Shown: piece by piece, positions 17,460-27,534 of the stretch
Layout: every line of letters starts with the position of its first letter
How positions within the stretch are numbered: the first letter of the stretch is position 1
Assembly: GCF_000381065.1 (NCBI RefSeq)
Contig: NZ_KB905856.1
Location: 32,259 to 96,258, forward strand
From: Propionispira raffinosivorans DSM 20765
GTDB taxonomy: Bacteria > Bacillota > Negativicutes > Selenomonadales > Selenomonadaceae
Reading direction: 5' to 3'
DNA: 64,000 nt
Program-made: the position numbers and the translations under genes
The notes under the pieces: generated by a model
Seen by the model: only the letters and a program-made list of their open reading frames with translations
What the model was told of the DNA's origin: nothing
Databases searched by the model: none

Positions 17460-18023
17460 ATGAAAAAATTGCTTCAAATGTTATTGGTTGCCTGTGTTGT
17501 TCTTGTAAATGTACAGCTGGTATCAGCCAATCCTGAAAAAACGATAATTACGGAGGGTTTTGATCTTTCGACAATTCATCGTTTGGTAATTGTCGACCCT
17601 CAATATAGTCCGGTAAAAGATGGTGCTACGAAAGATGCTGTCATGAATATGTTTTACAAGACCGGTGCGAGTGCCAGAATTTATGTAATGCCAAAATCAG
17701 ATGTTGAAAAATCAATTTTAAAGGATTCCAATGTGGATCTCAGCTCTTTAGAAACCAAAAAAGCGGATGAAGTATTTACGTCCAATGTTGGTAAATATGC
17801 GGATGCGTATATGGTAGCGACTATCGTACATAACAGTCGCGTTGTTATTTTCTATGATGTATATTCTGCACAGACAAACCAGATGGTATATTCTTATGAA
17901 ATTGTTGCGGGCAGTCATGATGAAGATTCACTTAAAACCTATGAAGGTTTAACAAAAAATTTCTATCGCTCTTTTGAAAAAACAGTACAACAACAAATTA
18001 AAGATCAAAATAAAAAGAAATAA
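17460..18023 (+). CDS. Secreted protein of unknown function
   Basis: A 187-residue protein with a signal peptide (MKKLLQMLLVACVVLVNVQL ending VSA near residue 23). The mature domain has alternating strands and helices: IHRLVIVDPQYSP, a helix with KSDVEKSILKDSNVDL, and ADAYMVATIVHNSRVVIFYD then VYSAQTNQMVYSYE. The charged C-terminus is QQQIKDQNKKK. The layout resembles periplasmic proteins that couple a lipoprotein-like fold to transport, but I do not recognise a named family. ATG 17460 follows a strong SD (aggagga). A long hairpin terminator closes the gene. Confidence 0.7.
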   Translation: MKKLLQMLLVACVVLVNVQLVSANPEKTIITEGFDLSTIHRLVIVDPQYSPVKDGATKDAVMNMFYKTGASARIYVMPKSDVEKSILKDSNVDLSSLETKKADEVFTSNVGKYADAYMVATIVHNSRVVIFYDVYSAQTNQMVYSYEIVAGSHDEDSLKTYEGLTKNFYRSFEKTVQQQIKDQNKKK

Positions 18024-18086
18024 AAAACACTAAAAAAGCGTATCCGCATCTCTTAATAGATGCTGGATACGCTTTTTTAGTGTTTT
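18024..18086. terminator. Strong bidirectional terminator
   Basis: A nearly perfect palindrome of about 63 bases. Arms AAAACACTAAAAAAGCGTAT and its complement enclose an inner CATCT/AGATG stem with loop TTAAT. It contains A6 and T6 tracts for both directions. Its right part overlaps the 3' end of the convergent transglycosylase gene. Confidence 0.93.
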
Positions 18087-18892
18087 AAATACAAAGGAGT
18101 TTGTTTTGTCTTTTCGGCAATAGTCGGGGCAACGAAGCCGGCTCGTACCATTGTATCCAGAACAACGTTCTGCCGTTTTTTTGCCATAGGAAAATCAACA
18201 TACGGTGAATAGAGCGAAGGTGCATTTGGTAGACCAGCAAGCATCGAAGCTTCGGCAAGCGTCAAATCTTCGGGATCTTTACCAAAATAACCTTGCGCGG
18301 CCTCCTGAATTCCATAAAAGTTAGAGCCAAAATAAATTGTATTCAAATAGAGTTCGAGAATTTTTTCCTTTGAATAGCGGTTTTCCATATCGACAGCTAA
18401 TATGAGTTCTTCGGCTTTGCGACCGAAGGACTGTTCGTGTGATAAAAATAAGTTCTTCACTAGCTGCTGTGTAATCGTGCTGGCACCTTCTTCTATTTTT
18501 CCATATTGAAGATTGACGAGTGAGGCTCGTAGGATACTTTCGACATCAAACCCCCAATGTGAATAAAAGCGATTATCTTCTACGGCGATGATTGCTTGCT
18601 GCATAGGAACCCCAATTTTATCAATTGTTACATATTTTTTCTCATCCACTGTTTTTGCTACGGCATCCCGCAAGAAAACAATGCGTGAAACACGATCAAG
18701 GGTTGAAATATTTTGGGATCTATTGGTATTGGCGACTGGAATAGAACTATCTTTTTCTGACGGATGAATTTGATCTTGCAGTTTGGTACCAAGTTCTTTT
18801 GTATCATGCAAAATGATATTGCTGCCGCCGGAAAACCAAAAGCAGATAAAAAATAAAACAATGGATAAAAGTAAAAAGCGTGAAGTACGCAT
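18077..18892 (-). CDS. Monofunctional peptidoglycan glycosyltransferase (GT51)
   Basis: A 271-residue protein with an N-terminal membrane anchor (about 6-24), then a GT51 transglycosylase domain that polymerises lipid II into glycan strands at the outer face of the membrane. Motifs in order: AVEDNRFYSHWGFD near 97 with the catalytic Glu, EGASTITQQLVKNLFLS, GRKAEELILAVDMENRYSKE, and ILELYLNTIYFGSNFYGI. There is no transpeptidase domain. The length is similar to MtgA. The stop lies inside the bidirectional terminator. The ATG has an aggag-type SD on the minus strand. Confidence 0.9.
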   Translation of the reverse strand: MRTSRFLLLSIVLFFICFWFSGGSNIILHDTKELGTKLQDQIHPSEKDSSIPVANTNRSQNISTLDRVSRIVFLRDAVAKTVDEKKYVTIDKIGVPMQQAIIAVEDNRFYSHWGFDVESILRASLVNLQYGKIEEGASTITQQLVKNLFLSHEQSFGRKAEELILAVDMENRYSKEKILELYLNTIYFGSNFYGIQEAAQGYFGKDPEDLTLAEASMLAGLPNAPSLYSPYVDFPMAKKRQNVVLDTMVRAGFVAPTIAEKTKQTPLYLKH

Positions 18893-19060
18893 AAAATCCT
18901 CCTAAAAATAAGAATAGCTCCATTATAACATTAGAACGTTTGTTTTCATACGATCTGAGGAAATTTAGTAGAAAGAAATAATTTCACAGCGGTAAATAAA
19001 GGTTTAAAGCACATAATTTTATAAAAAATAAAAAAATAGTGTTATTTTGTAAATTTACTA

Positions 19061-19090
19061 TTGAAATTTTATGCACTTATGATGTATAAT
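19061..19090 (+). promoter_or_regulatory. Promoter of the arginine operon
   Basis: TTGAAA (19061-19066) and TATAAT (19085-19090) are separated by 18 bases, about 30 bases before the argC start. I looked for an ArgR box here and could not defend one. Confidence 0.65.
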
Positions 19091-19120
19091 TATGAGCATG
19101 GAGTTTGAGGAGGAATTGGT

Positions 19121-20155
19121 ATGAAAGTTAGTGTTATTGGTGCTACAGGGTATGCTGGCGCAGAACTTTTACGACTTCTGCACAATCATCCCAAAGCAGA
19201 AGTTATGTATATGACATCGGAAAGCCACACCGGTCAACCGATTTCAGCGATATATCCTCACTTACGAGGAATTTATGATCAGAAGTTAATCAGCATGAAG
19301 GAAATAGATAAGATTGCTGGGGCAAGTGATGTTGTTTTTATTGGCTTGCCACATGGACACGCGATGGCGGTCGGTAAGGCACTGGAAGGTAAAAGTGTTA
19401 AAATTATTGATCTCGGAGCAGATTATCGCTTTACGGATACAAAAACATATGAAGAATGGTATAAAGTTGAACATACCCATAAAGATGCAAAACGTGTTTA
19501 TGGATTGGCAGAGCTTTATCGCAAGGATATTAAAACGGCATCGATTGTGGGAAATGCTGGCTGTTATACGACTGCGAGTATTTTGGCGTTAGCGCCATTG
19601 GTCAAATATAATTTGATTAGCATCGATACGATTGTAATTGATGCTAAATCGGGTGTGTCAGGAGCGGGTCGTTCAGCAAACTTGAGCAATCATTTTCCGG
19701 AAATGTATGATAATTTCAAAGCATATAATGTAGGCGGACATCGCCATACACCGGAAATTGAGCAAGCTTTATCAGAGCTTGCAGGCGAAAAAATTATTTT
19801 GAGTTTCACACCGCATCTTGTACCGATGTCTAGAGGAATATTGAGTTCTTGTTATGCAAAGCTTAAACCAGGCGTGACGGCAGAGCAGGTTGATACTGCA
19901 TATGAAATGATGTATCAAACCGAATTTTTTATTCGTCTTCTGGGACGAGGTGGTTATCCCGCGACAAAAGAAGTACGTGGTTCGAATTTCTGTGATATAG
20001 GCTGGCACATCGATGCCCGTGTTGGCAGGGTGATTGCTCTTTCAGCGATTGATAATCTTGTAAAAGGTGCTGCTGGGCAGGCCGTGCAGAATTTTAATAT
20101 TATTTGTGGTTTTGATGAAAAAATGGGACTTTTAAATGTTCCTGTTTATCCTTAA
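19121..20155 (+). CDS. argC: N-acetyl-gamma-glutamyl-phosphate reductase
   Basis: A 344-residue enzyme for the third step of arginine synthesis, the NADPH reduction of N-acetylglutamyl phosphate to the semialdehyde. The Rossmann start VSVIGATGYAGAELLRLL and the active-site Cys148 in GNAGCYTTASI are clear, and GVSGAGRSA follows. The length matches the family. It is the first gene of argCJBDFGH, behind a recognisable promoter, with an SD of gaggagg. Confidence 0.97.
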   Translation: MKVSVIGATGYAGAELLRLLHNHPKAEVMYMTSESHTGQPISAIYPHLRGIYDQKLISMKEIDKIAGASDVVFIGLPHGHAMAVGKALEGKSVKIIDLGADYRFTDTKTYEEWYKVEHTHKDAKRVYGLAELYRKDIKTASIVGNAGCYTTASILALAPLVKYNLISIDTIVIDAKSGVSGAGRSANLSNHFPEMYDNFKAYNVGGHRHTPEIEQALSELAGEKIILSFTPHLVPMSRGILSSCYAKLKPGVTAEQVDTAYEMMYQTEFFIRLLGRGGYPATKEVRGSNFCDIGWHIDARVGRVIALSAIDNLVKGAAGQAVQNFNIICGFDEKMGLLNVPVYP

Positions 20156-20191
20156 TGGATTTATACGAAATAAATATTTGGAGGAATTTTT

Positions 20192-21397
20192 GTGTTTAGA
20201 GAAAATAATGCAGGTGTTACATTTGCCAAAGGGTTCACAGCAGCGGGTGTTAAAGCTGGAATTAAAAAAAGCGGTAAAGCAGATATTGCTGTAATTTATA
20301 CAGAAAAAGAAGCTGTAGTTGCTGGCACATTTACGCAAAATGCAGTGGCTGCAGCTCCCGTACATGTTTCAAAAGCGGTAGTTAAATCGGGGACTGCTTT
20401 TGCAATTGTTGCCAATGCTGGTTGCGCGAATGCTTGTACTGGACAGCAGGGGATGGATGATGCCAATCAAATGGCAGCTATCACAGCGCAGGAATTAGGT
20501 GTGAAGGCGGATGATGTTATTGTTGCTTCTACCGGTGTAATTGGTGTAAATCTGCCAATGGATAAAATGGAACTAGGTATTAAGGCCGCTGTGAAAGACT
20601 TAAATGCAAACGGTAGTGTGGCGGCAGGTAATGCCATCATTACAACGGACACAAAATCGAAAGCCTGCTCACTGGAAATCAAAATCGGCGACAAAAAAGT
20701 CCGTTTAGGGGCGATTGCCAAAGGTTCTGGTATGATTCAACCTAATATGGCAACGATGCTTTGCTTCATTACAACGGATGCAGCAATCAATCAAAAATTA
20801 TTACAAAAAGCACTTTCGGAAGTTGTTGAAACTTCGTTTAATATGATTTCGGTCGATGGCGATATGAGTACCAATGATATGGTCGTTGTTATGGCAAATG
20901 GCATGGCTGAAAATGTTGAAATTACAACAGAAAATGATGATTATAAAATTTTCTGTGATGCCCTTGATAAAATTTGTACAGGAATCTCACAAGAAATTGC
21001 GAAAGACGGTGAAGGGGCAACAAAATTTCTGACAATCAAAGTAACCGGTTCGACTTCTTTTGCCGATGCAAAAACAGTTGCGATGTCAGTGGCCAAATCT
21101 CCACTTGTCAAAACGGCATTTTTTGGACAGGATGCAAATTGGGGTCGCGTTATCTGTGCAGTCGGTTATGCCGGCGTACAAATGATACCAGAACAAACGA
21201 TTGTGAAGTTTGGCGATATTACGGTTTTTGATAAAGGCATGGGCGCCGCGTTTGATCAAGCTGCCCTGCGTGATGTGATGGAAGCGCATGATATAGAAAT
21301 TTCGATTGATATGGGATTAGGCGATGAAGAAGCCACGGTATGGTCCTGTGATCTTTCTTATGAATATGTAAAAATCAATGGAGAATATCACACCTGA
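20192..21397 (+). CDS. argJ: Bifunctional ornithine acetyltransferase / N-acetylglutamate synthase
   Basis: A 401-residue ArgJ precursor. It moves the acetyl group from N-acetylornithine back to glutamate, and the bifunctional form can also use acetyl-CoA. The autocleavage site lies in GMIQPNMATMLCF, with Thr188 as the new N-terminal nucleophile. The protein starts at GTG 20192, behind ggagga. Presence of ArgJ, with no argA or argE here, indicates the acetyl-recycling route to ornithine. Whether it is mono- or bifunctional cannot be told from sequence. Confidence 0.96.
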   Translation: MFRENNAGVTFAKGFTAAGVKAGIKKSGKADIAVIYTEKEAVVAGTFTQNAVAAAPVHVSKAVVKSGTAFAIVANAGCANACTGQQGMDDANQMAAITAQELGVKADDVIVASTGVIGVNLPMDKMELGIKAAVKDLNANGSVAAGNAIITTDTKSKACSLEIKIGDKKVRLGAIAKGSGMIQPNMATMLCFITTDAAINQKLLQKALSEVVETSFNMISVDGDMSTNDMVVVMANGMAENVEITTENDDYKIFCDALDKICTGISQEIAKDGEGATKFLTIKVTGSTSFADAKTVAMSVAKSPLVKTAFFGQDANWGRVICAVGYAGVQMIPEQTIVKFGDITVFDKGMGAAFDQAALRDVMEAHDIEISIDMGLGDEEATVWSCDLSYEYVKINGEYHT

Positions 21398-21411
21398 TAG
21401 GAGGATACTAC

Positions 21412-22299
21412 GTGGAATTTTCATCAAAAGATAAAGCCGCTATATTAGTGGAAGCTTTGCCATATATTCAAAAATTTTTTGGTAAAACAATTGTTATCAA
21501 ATATGGTGGCAATGCGATGGTCAATAATGAATTAAAAGCAAAAGTAATGGAAGACATTGCTTTGATGAAATATGTTGGTATTCGGCCCGTTGTCGTACAT
21601 GGCGGCGGTCCTGACATCACGGGATTTTTGCAGAAAATCGGTAAAAAATCAGAATTTGTCAGCGGTTTGCGTGTGACAGATGAAGAAACGGTTCAAATTG
21701 CAGAGATGGTTCTGGTGGGCAAAGTCAATACTGAAATTGTCAGTTTGCTGAATCACCGCGGGGTAAAGGCTGTCGGACTAAGCGGCAAAGATGCAGAACT
21801 CATTCGCGCTAAAAAAAAGCTGGCTGAAGTTTACGAGGGTGAAACGGTTCGGATGGTTGATATTGGTTTTGTTGGTGAAGTCGAAAAAATCAATGTGGAT
21901 ATACTGAATGATCTTTTAGATCAGGATTATATTCCGGTCATTGCACCGATTGGTGTTGGTGCAAATAATGAAAGCTATAATATTAATGCTGATTATGTGG
22001 CAGCTGAAGTTGCCGGTGCACTTCATGCCGAAAAACTGCTTCTTTTGACAGATATTGAAGGAATTTATAAAGATTACCATGATAAAACAACGTTTGTTTC
22101 AACATTGACACAAGATGAAGCAAAAGAAATGATAAAAGATGGAACAATTGCTGGTGGTATGATCCCCAAAGTTGAAGCGTGTTTGTGTTCACTTGAAGCG
22201 GGGGCAGGAAAGACCCATATCATTGATGGGCGTCTTGATCATTCGTTGATTTTAGAAGTTTTCACACCACAGGGGATCGGCACGGAAGTTGTTCGGTAA
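21412..22299 (+). CDS. argB: Acetylglutamate kinase
   Basis: A 295-residue amino-acid kinase that phosphorylates N-acetylglutamate. KYGGNAMVN near residue 27 and VVHGGGPDITGFL near 62 form the phosphate and substrate loops. GVGANNESYNINADYVAAEV and GGMIPKVEACL are further family motifs. The length and N-terminal helix suit the arginine-sensitive hexameric type, so feedback inhibition is plausible. Start GTG 21412, SD taggagga, 14 bases after argJ. Confidence 0.96.
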   Translation: MEFSSKDKAAILVEALPYIQKFFGKTIVIKYGGNAMVNNELKAKVMEDIALMKYVGIRPVVVHGGGPDITGFLQKIGKKSEFVSGLRVTDEETVQIAEMVLVGKVNTEIVSLLNHRGVKAVGLSGKDAELIRAKKKLAEVYEGETVRMVDIGFVGEVEKINVDILNDLLDQDYIPVIAPIGVGANNESYNINADYVAAEVAGALHAEKLLLLTDIEGIYKDYHDKTTFVSTLTQDEAKEMIKDGTIAGGMIPKVEACLCSLEAGAGKTHIIDGRLDHSLILEVFTPQGIGTEVVR

Positions 22300-22332
22300 C
22301 AAGTAAAAAAGCATACGGAGAGGACGAGTCAG

Positions 22333-23526
22333 ATGACAAACGAAGAAATTTATAAACAAGACGAAGCATCCTATTTTCCGGTCTTTGCAAGATATCAAAT
22401 TGTTTTAGACCATGGAGAAGGACCTTACGTATATGATACAGACGGAAAAAAATATATTGATTATCTGGGCGGGATTGCTGTTAATGTTTTAGGACATAAT
22501 CATCCGGTCTTGGTAAAAGCGATTGCTGAACAAGCGGGGAAAATGATCCATTGCTCGAATCTTTATTATACAAAAGTCCAAGTTGATGTTGCAGAAAAAC
22601 TAAAAAAACTCAGTGGTCTTGGCAAAGTGTTTTTGGGTAATTCTGGTGCGGAAGCCAATGAAGGGGCTATGAAGCTGGCTCGTAAATATGCACATAGCAT
22701 CGACCCAGACAAATCGCAGATCATTACAGCAATTCACAGCTTTCATGGACGTACGCTTGCTACACTTACGGCCACGGGTCAGCCAAAATATCGGGAAGGG
22801 TTTGGTCCTTTGCCGGCAGGTTTTGATTATGTACCTTATAATGATATTAAAGCTCTTGAAAATATGATGAGCGATAAGACTTGTGCTGTTATGCTGGAAC
22901 CAATCCAAGGCGAAGGCGGCGTGAATATGCCGGGCGTTGATTATCTTAAACAGGTTCGCGCTTTATGTGATAAATATCATGCAGTACTCATTTTTGATGA
23001 AATTCAGACGGGGATGGGCCGGACGGGTACATTGTTCGCTTATGAACAATTAGGCGTGAAACCGGATGTTGTTACCCTTGCAAAAGGTCTTGCTGGCGGG
23101 GTACCAATTGGGGCCTTTATCGCAGCCGATGAAATAGCGAAGGTTTTCCATGCTGGCGATCATGGCTCGACTTTTGGTGGCAATCCGCTTGCTTGTGCAG
23201 CCGCCAATGCAGTTCTTGATACGATTGCAAGCGATCATTTACTGGAAAATTGTCAGGAAATGGGCGCTTATCTTAAGAGTAAATTGGAAGAATGTAAGGT
23301 GAAATACCCTTCGCTTATCGTAGATGTTCGTGGCCTTGGCTTGATCCTTGGCATGCAATTAACGAAACCAGGTCGTGACATCGTAAATGAATGTCTCGAG
23401 CAGGGAGCTATCATCAATTGTACAGCAGGGAATGTTTTACGGTTTGTGCCACCGCTTATCATCACAAAACAACATGTGGATGAGTTGATGACAATACTGG
23501 ATAAAGTTTTAAAAAAACATGCATAA
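22333..23526 (+). CDS. argD: Acetylornithine aminotransferase
   Basis: A 397-residue class-III PLP aminotransferase that converts N-acetylglutamate semialdehyde to N-acetylornithine. Landmarks: YIDYLGGIAVNVLGHNHP near 42, GNSGAEANEGAMKLAR for phosphate binding, LIFDEIQTGMGRTGTLFA with the PLP-binding Asp, and the Schiff-base Lys in TLAKGLAGGVPIGA near 252. It sits between argB and argF as expected. Confidence 0.95.
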   Translation: MTNEEIYKQDEASYFPVFARYQIVLDHGEGPYVYDTDGKKYIDYLGGIAVNVLGHNHPVLVKAIAEQAGKMIHCSNLYYTKVQVDVAEKLKKLSGLGKVFLGNSGAEANEGAMKLARKYAHSIDPDKSQIITAIHSFHGRTLATLTATGQPKYREGFGPLPAGFDYVPYNDIKALENMMSDKTCAVMLEPIQGEGGVNMPGVDYLKQVRALCDKYHAVLIFDEIQTGMGRTGTLFAYEQLGVKPDVVTLAKGLAGGVPIGAFIAADEIAKVFHAGDHGSTFGGNPLACAAANAVLDTIASDHLLENCQEMGAYLKSKLEECKVKYPSLIVDVRGLGLILGMQLTKPGRDIVNECLEQGAIINCTAGNVLRFVPPLIITKQHVDELMTILDKVLKKHA

Positions 23527-23613
23527 GCTAAAGCTATTATAGTATAATAATTAGGTGCTTATCACCGAATATAGATAAAATATGCGGGCGGTAAAATTTT
23601 TGGGGGTTTTAAT

Positions 23614-24546
23614 ATGTTGAAAGGCAAAGATTTATTATCGATACACGATCTTACGACAGAAGAGGTGTATGAAATCCTTGACCTTGCCAAAGAATTAAAG
23701 GCAAAGCAAAAAGCTGGTGTTGAACATCCTATTTTGAAAGGTAAAACGCTGGGGATGATTTTTCAAAAATCATCAACACGAACTCGTGTATCGTTTGAAG
23801 TAGGGATGTATCAATTAGGTGGTACGGCACTTTTCTTATCTGGTAATGAATTACAGATAGGCCGTGGCGAGCCGATTAAAGATACAGCGCGTGTTTTGTC
23901 ACGGTATCTTGATGGTGTGATGATTCGTACGTTTGCTCATGCTGATGTGGAGGAATTTGCCAAATATGCAGATATTCCTGTCATTAATGCCTTGACGGAT
24001 TTGCTGCATCCTTGCCAAGTTCTGACAGATTTGTTGACAATACAGGAGCATAAAGGCAAAAAACTCAAGGGCTTGAAGCTCGCTTACATTGGTGATGGGA
24101 ATAACATGACTCATTCGTTGATGTATGGTTGTGCCAAAGTTGGAATGCATTTTTCGGTGGCGACGCCGCCAGGCTATGAACCAAATGCGGCTGTGACCAA
24201 AAATGCAGTGGAAGATGCAAAGATGACGGGTGGTTCTATAACGGTAAGTCATGATATCTTTGCGGCTGCAAAAGATGCTGATATCCTGTATACAGACGTT
24301 TGGGCGAGCATGGGACAAGAATCGGAGCGTCAGGAACGTAAAGAAATCTTCAAAAATTATCAAATCAACAAAGAACTTTTACAAACTGCTGATCAAAGAG
24401 CAATTGTACTGCATTGTCTGCCGGCTCATCGTGGTGAAGAAATCACGGAAGATGTTATGGAAGATCATGCACAAGTCATCTTTGATGAGGCGGAAAACCG
24501 TCTGCATGTCCAGAAGGCAATTATGGCCTTAACAATGTGTGATTAA
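23614..24546 (+). CDS. argF: Ornithine carbamoyltransferase
   Basis: A 310-residue anabolic OTCase that makes citrulline from ornithine and carbamoyl phosphate. The carbamoyl-phosphate loop KSSTRTRVSFE lies near residue 51, HPCQVLTDLLT near 131, and the ornithine motif HCLPAHRGEE near 268. The start ATG 23614 has a ggggg-type SD. The 87-base gap after argD contains a small GGTG/CACC hairpin and AT-rich sequence, so an internal promoter is possible. Confidence 0.95.
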   Translation: MLKGKDLLSIHDLTTEEVYEILDLAKELKAKQKAGVEHPILKGKTLGMIFQKSSTRTRVSFEVGMYQLGGTALFLSGNELQIGRGEPIKDTARVLSRYLDGVMIRTFAHADVEEFAKYADIPVINALTDLLHPCQVLTDLLTIQEHKGKKLKGLKLAYIGDGNNMTHSLMYGCAKVGMHFSVATPPGYEPNAAVTKNAVEDAKMTGGSITVSHDIFAAAKDADILYTDVWASMGQESERQERKEIFKNYQINKELLQTADQRAIVLHCLPAHRGEEITEDVMEDHAQVIFDEAENRLHVQKAIMALTMCD

Positions 24547-24587
24547 AACTTTAAAATAATAATTTGGAAAAGAGAGGCGTTTTAAAA

Positions 24588-25808
24588 ATGGCTGATGTAA
24601 AGAAAGTAGTACTTGCATATTCCGGTGGTTTAGATACTTCCGTTATTATTCCATGGCTAAAAGAAAATTATAATGGCTGCGAAGTTATTGCAGTTTGTGC
24701 TGATATTGGACAAGGGGATGAACTCGACGTAGTTCATGACAAGGCTCTTGCATCCGGTGCGTCGAAAGTCTTTATTGCCGATTTGACGAAACCATTTCTT
24801 GAAGAATATGTATGGCCGACTTTAAAAGCCGGCGCGGTTTATGAAGGCAAATATTTATTGGGGACTTCGTTTGCTCGTCCAATTATTGCGAAAGCACTTG
24901 TGGAAATCGCGAAACAAGAAGGTGCGGATGCAATCGCTCATGGCGCAACTGGCAAAGGGAATGATCAGGTTCGTTTTGAACTTACGGTAAAAGCGTTAGC
25001 ACCAAATATCCGTATTATTGCACCTTGGCGTGAGTGGGAAATTAGATCCCGTGAAGATGCACTTGAATATGCGGCAAAACATAAAATTCCTGTTGCAACA
25101 AGCAATAAAACATATAGTATGGATAGAAACATTTGGCATTTGAGCCATGAAGGTTCTGATCTTGAAGATCCTTGGAATGCACCGAAAAATGATATGCTGC
25201 TTATCTCGAAAGCACCGGAAGATGCGCCTGATAGAGCAGAATATGTAATGGTTGATTTTGAAAAAGGGATTCCTGTTGCAGTAAATGGCAACAAAATGGG
25301 TGCTGTAGAGCTTTTGACTAAATTAAATGATATTGGTGCGGCGAATGGTATTGGTATTACGGATATTGTTGAAAACCGTCTAGTGGGAATGAAATCCCGC
25401 GGTGTATATGAAAATCCAGGCGGAGCAATTCTCTATTATGCGCATCGTGAGCTGGAATATCTCTGTCTTGACAGACAAACGCTCCATTATAAAGAAGGTA
25501 TTGCGATCCGTTATGGTGAGCTGGTATATGATGGAATGTGGTTCTCACAGCTTCGTGAAGCACTGGCTGCTTTTGTTGACAGTACACAAGAATCCGTTAC
25601 CGGTACGGTACAACTGAAATTGTATAAAGGCAATATTATGTCAGCTGGGGCGAAATCCCCATATTCGTTATACAGCAAAGAATTTGTTACGTTTGAACGT
25701 GATGAAGTCTACAATCAGGCTGATGCAACTGGATTTATCAACCTTTTTGGTTTGCCACTTAAAGTAAGAGCCTTAATGAAAGAAGAAGCAGGACTTAAAA
25801 ATGAGTAA
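24588..25808 (+). CDS. argG: Argininosuccinate synthase
   Basis: A 406-residue ATP-dependent ligase that joins citrulline and aspartate. The PP-loop [15 protein letters not shown] lies near residue 10. [14 protein letters not shown] and [20 protein letters not shown] are type-I ASS motifs. ATG 24588 (MADVKKVVL) follows gagagg. An in-frame TTG at 24564 would add eight unconserved residues. The end overlaps the argH start by eight bases, so the two are translationally coupled. Confidence 0.96.
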   Translation: MADVKKVVLAYSGGLDTSVIIPWLKENYNGCEVIAVCADIGQGDELDVVHDKALASGASKVFIADLTKPFLEEYVWPTLKAGAVYEGKYLLGTSFARPIIAKALVEIAKQEGADAIAHGATGKGNDQVRFELTVKALAPNIRIIAPWREWEIRSREDALEYAAKHKIPVATSNKTYSMDRNIWHLSHEGSDLEDPWNAPKNDMLLISKAPEDAPDRAEYVMVDFEKGIPVAVNGNKMGAVELLTKLNDIGAANGIGITDIVENRLVGMKSRGVYENPGGAILYYAHRELEYLCLDRQTLHYKEGIAIRYGELVYDGMWFSQLREALAAFVDSTQESVTGTVQLKLYKGNIMSAGAKSPYSLYSKEFVTFERDEVYNQADATGFINLFGLPLKVRALMKEEAGLKNE

Positions 25809-27225
25809 AAAACTTTGGGGTGGAAGATTTTCCAAATCGACTGATGAAATGATCAACGAATTTCAGGCTTCTATCTCGTTTGATAAACGTATGTATCACG
25901 AAGATATTGCAGGTAGTATCGCGCATGCAACGATGCTGGCCAAATGTGGTATCATTGCCGATGCAGATAAGGACTCGATTATTGCTGGCTTGAAAAAGAT
26001 ATTGACGGATATCGAACAAGGCAACTTTTCATTTGATGTTGCCTTAGAAGATATACATATGAATATTGAAAAACGTCTAACCGATGCAATCGGTGAAGCG
26101 GGTGGTCGACTTCATACGGCTCGCAGCCGTAATGATCAGGTCGCACTGGATACCCATATGTATGTACGTAAAGAGGTAGTAAATATCGCTAAGCTTGTAT
26201 TGGATATGCAGACGGCTTTTGTCGAAACAGCAGAAAAATACAGCGATGTTATCATGCCGGGGTATACGCATTTGCAGCGCGCGCAGCCAATCCTATTCTC
26301 GCATCATATGATGGCTTATTTTTCGATGCTCAGTCGTGACTTTTCCCGTCTAAAAGGTGTGTATGAACGAGCTGATATAATGCCGCTTGGCGCGGGTGCT
26401 TTGGCTGGTACAACATTCCCGATTGATCGCAGTTTTGTTGCTGATCAGCTTAATTTTGAGTCAATTTATACAAACAGTCTGGATGCGGTCAGTGACCGTG
26501 ATTATATTCTGGAATTTTTATCGGCGGCATCTATTATGATGATGCATATGAGTCGTCTCAGTGAAGAAATTATCATGTGGTGTTCACGGGAATTTTCCTT
26601 CATTGAACTAGATGATGCCCATTGTACAGGCTCAAGTATGATGCCACAGAAGAAAAATCCGGACGTATCAGAACTGGTTCGTGGTAAAACCGGTCGTGTT
26701 ATTGGTCATCTTATGGCAATGCTTACGACAACAAAAGGTCTGCCGCTTGCTTATAATAAGGATTTGCAAGAAGATAAAGAAGGTCTTTTTGATACGATTG
26801 ATACTGTAAAATTTAGTCTGGCTGTTTATGCTCAGATGATTCGGGCGATGAAAGTAAACAAAGACGTTATGTTTAAAGCTGTAAGCGATGATTTCTCCAA
26901 TGCAACGGATTTGGCAGATTATCTGGTAAAAAAAGGTCTGCCATTTAGACAAGCTCATGAAGTATCAGGCAAAGCGGTACATTATTGCATTGAAAAGAAA
27001 ATTTGGCTGAAAGACTTATCTCATGATGAGTTCAAAGAATTATCACCACTTTTTGAAGCCGATATTTTAGAAGCAATTAAACCGGAAACTTGTGTAAAGA
27101 ATCGTAACTCGTTTGGTGGTACCTCCTATACACAAGTAGAAAATCAATTGCAGCTTGCCAAAGCAATGCTGGAAAAACAACAGGCCCTTATCGACGAATA
27201 TGAAAACAAACAGATTCAGATTTAA
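25801..27225 (+). CDS. argH: Argininosuccinate lyase
   Basis: A 474-residue fumarase/aspartase-superfamily lyase that releases arginine and fumarate. The signature [20 protein letters not shown] lies near residue 279. [16 protein letters not shown] near 101 and [16 protein letters not shown] near 155 are the substrate-binding motifs, the second with the His base. It is about ten residues longer than typical at the C-terminus ([14 protein letters not shown]). It is the last gene of the arg operon, and a long hairpin terminator follows. Confidence 0.96.
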   Translation: MSKKLWGGRFSKSTDEMINEFQASISFDKRMYHEDIAGSIAHATMLAKCGIIADADKDSIIAGLKKILTDIEQGNFSFDVALEDIHMNIEKRLTDAIGEAGGRLHTARSRNDQVALDTHMYVRKEVVNIAKLVLDMQTAFVETAEKYSDVIMPGYTHLQRAQPILFSHHMMAYFSMLSRDFSRLKGVYERADIMPLGAGALAGTTFPIDRSFVADQLNFESIYTNSLDAVSDRDYILEFLSAASIMMMHMSRLSEEIIMWCSREFSFIELDDAHCTGSSMMPQKKNPDVSELVRGKTGRVIGHLMAMLTTTKGLPLAYNKDLQEDKEGLFDTIDTVKFSLAVYAQMIRAMKVNKDVMFKAVSDDFSNATDLADYLVKKGLPFRQAHEVSGKAVHYCIEKKIWLKDLSHDEFKELSPLFEADILEAIKPETCVKNRNSFGGTSYTQVENQLQLAKAMLEKQQALIDEYENKQIQI

Positions 27226-27279
27226 ATAAAGGTGAGCTAACACAAGCAAATTCACCCGCAGAAAATATAAAAGAATATA

Positions 27280-27327
27280 ACCCCAAAAAGCTGATTCCTC
27301 TATAAAGGGGAGTCAGCTTTTTGGGTT
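27280..27327 (+). terminator. Terminator of the arg operon
   Basis: CCCCAAAAAGCTGATTCC pairs with GGGGAGTCAGCTTTTTGGG-type sequence across a short loop, followed by TT. It carries A5 and T5 tracts on the two arms. Confidence 0.85.
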
Positions 27328-27454
27328 GAATATTAAGAAATATAGAGCTAATTTAAAGTTGCCAACTATTTTTTTTGATATTTATCAAAGATTTTTCTAA
27401 GATTCTATTGTTATATTATAGATGATAAAGCAAAAAATCTAACGTAGAGCATAC

Positions 27455-27486
27455 TTGAAAAAATTATTTACAGGCAATGGTATGAT
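27455..27486 (+). promoter_or_regulatory. Candidate promoter of the ATPase gene
   Basis: An extended -10 (TG, one base, TATGAT at 27481-27486) and a TTGAAA at 27455-27460, but with a long 20-base spacer. The rest of the 200-base gap after the arg terminator (27328-27528) is AT-rich and shows nothing else. Confidence 0.4.
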
Positions 27487-27534
27487 CTAGAGCAAGCTGC
27501 TTATTTTCAAAATAACTATATTACAGGGATGGTG

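Noticed and set aside
18893..19120. ArgR/AhrC operator before argC
   Set aside because: I expected one and searched the AT-rich region around the promoter, but no pair of TNTGAAT-type half sites with proper spacing could be defended.
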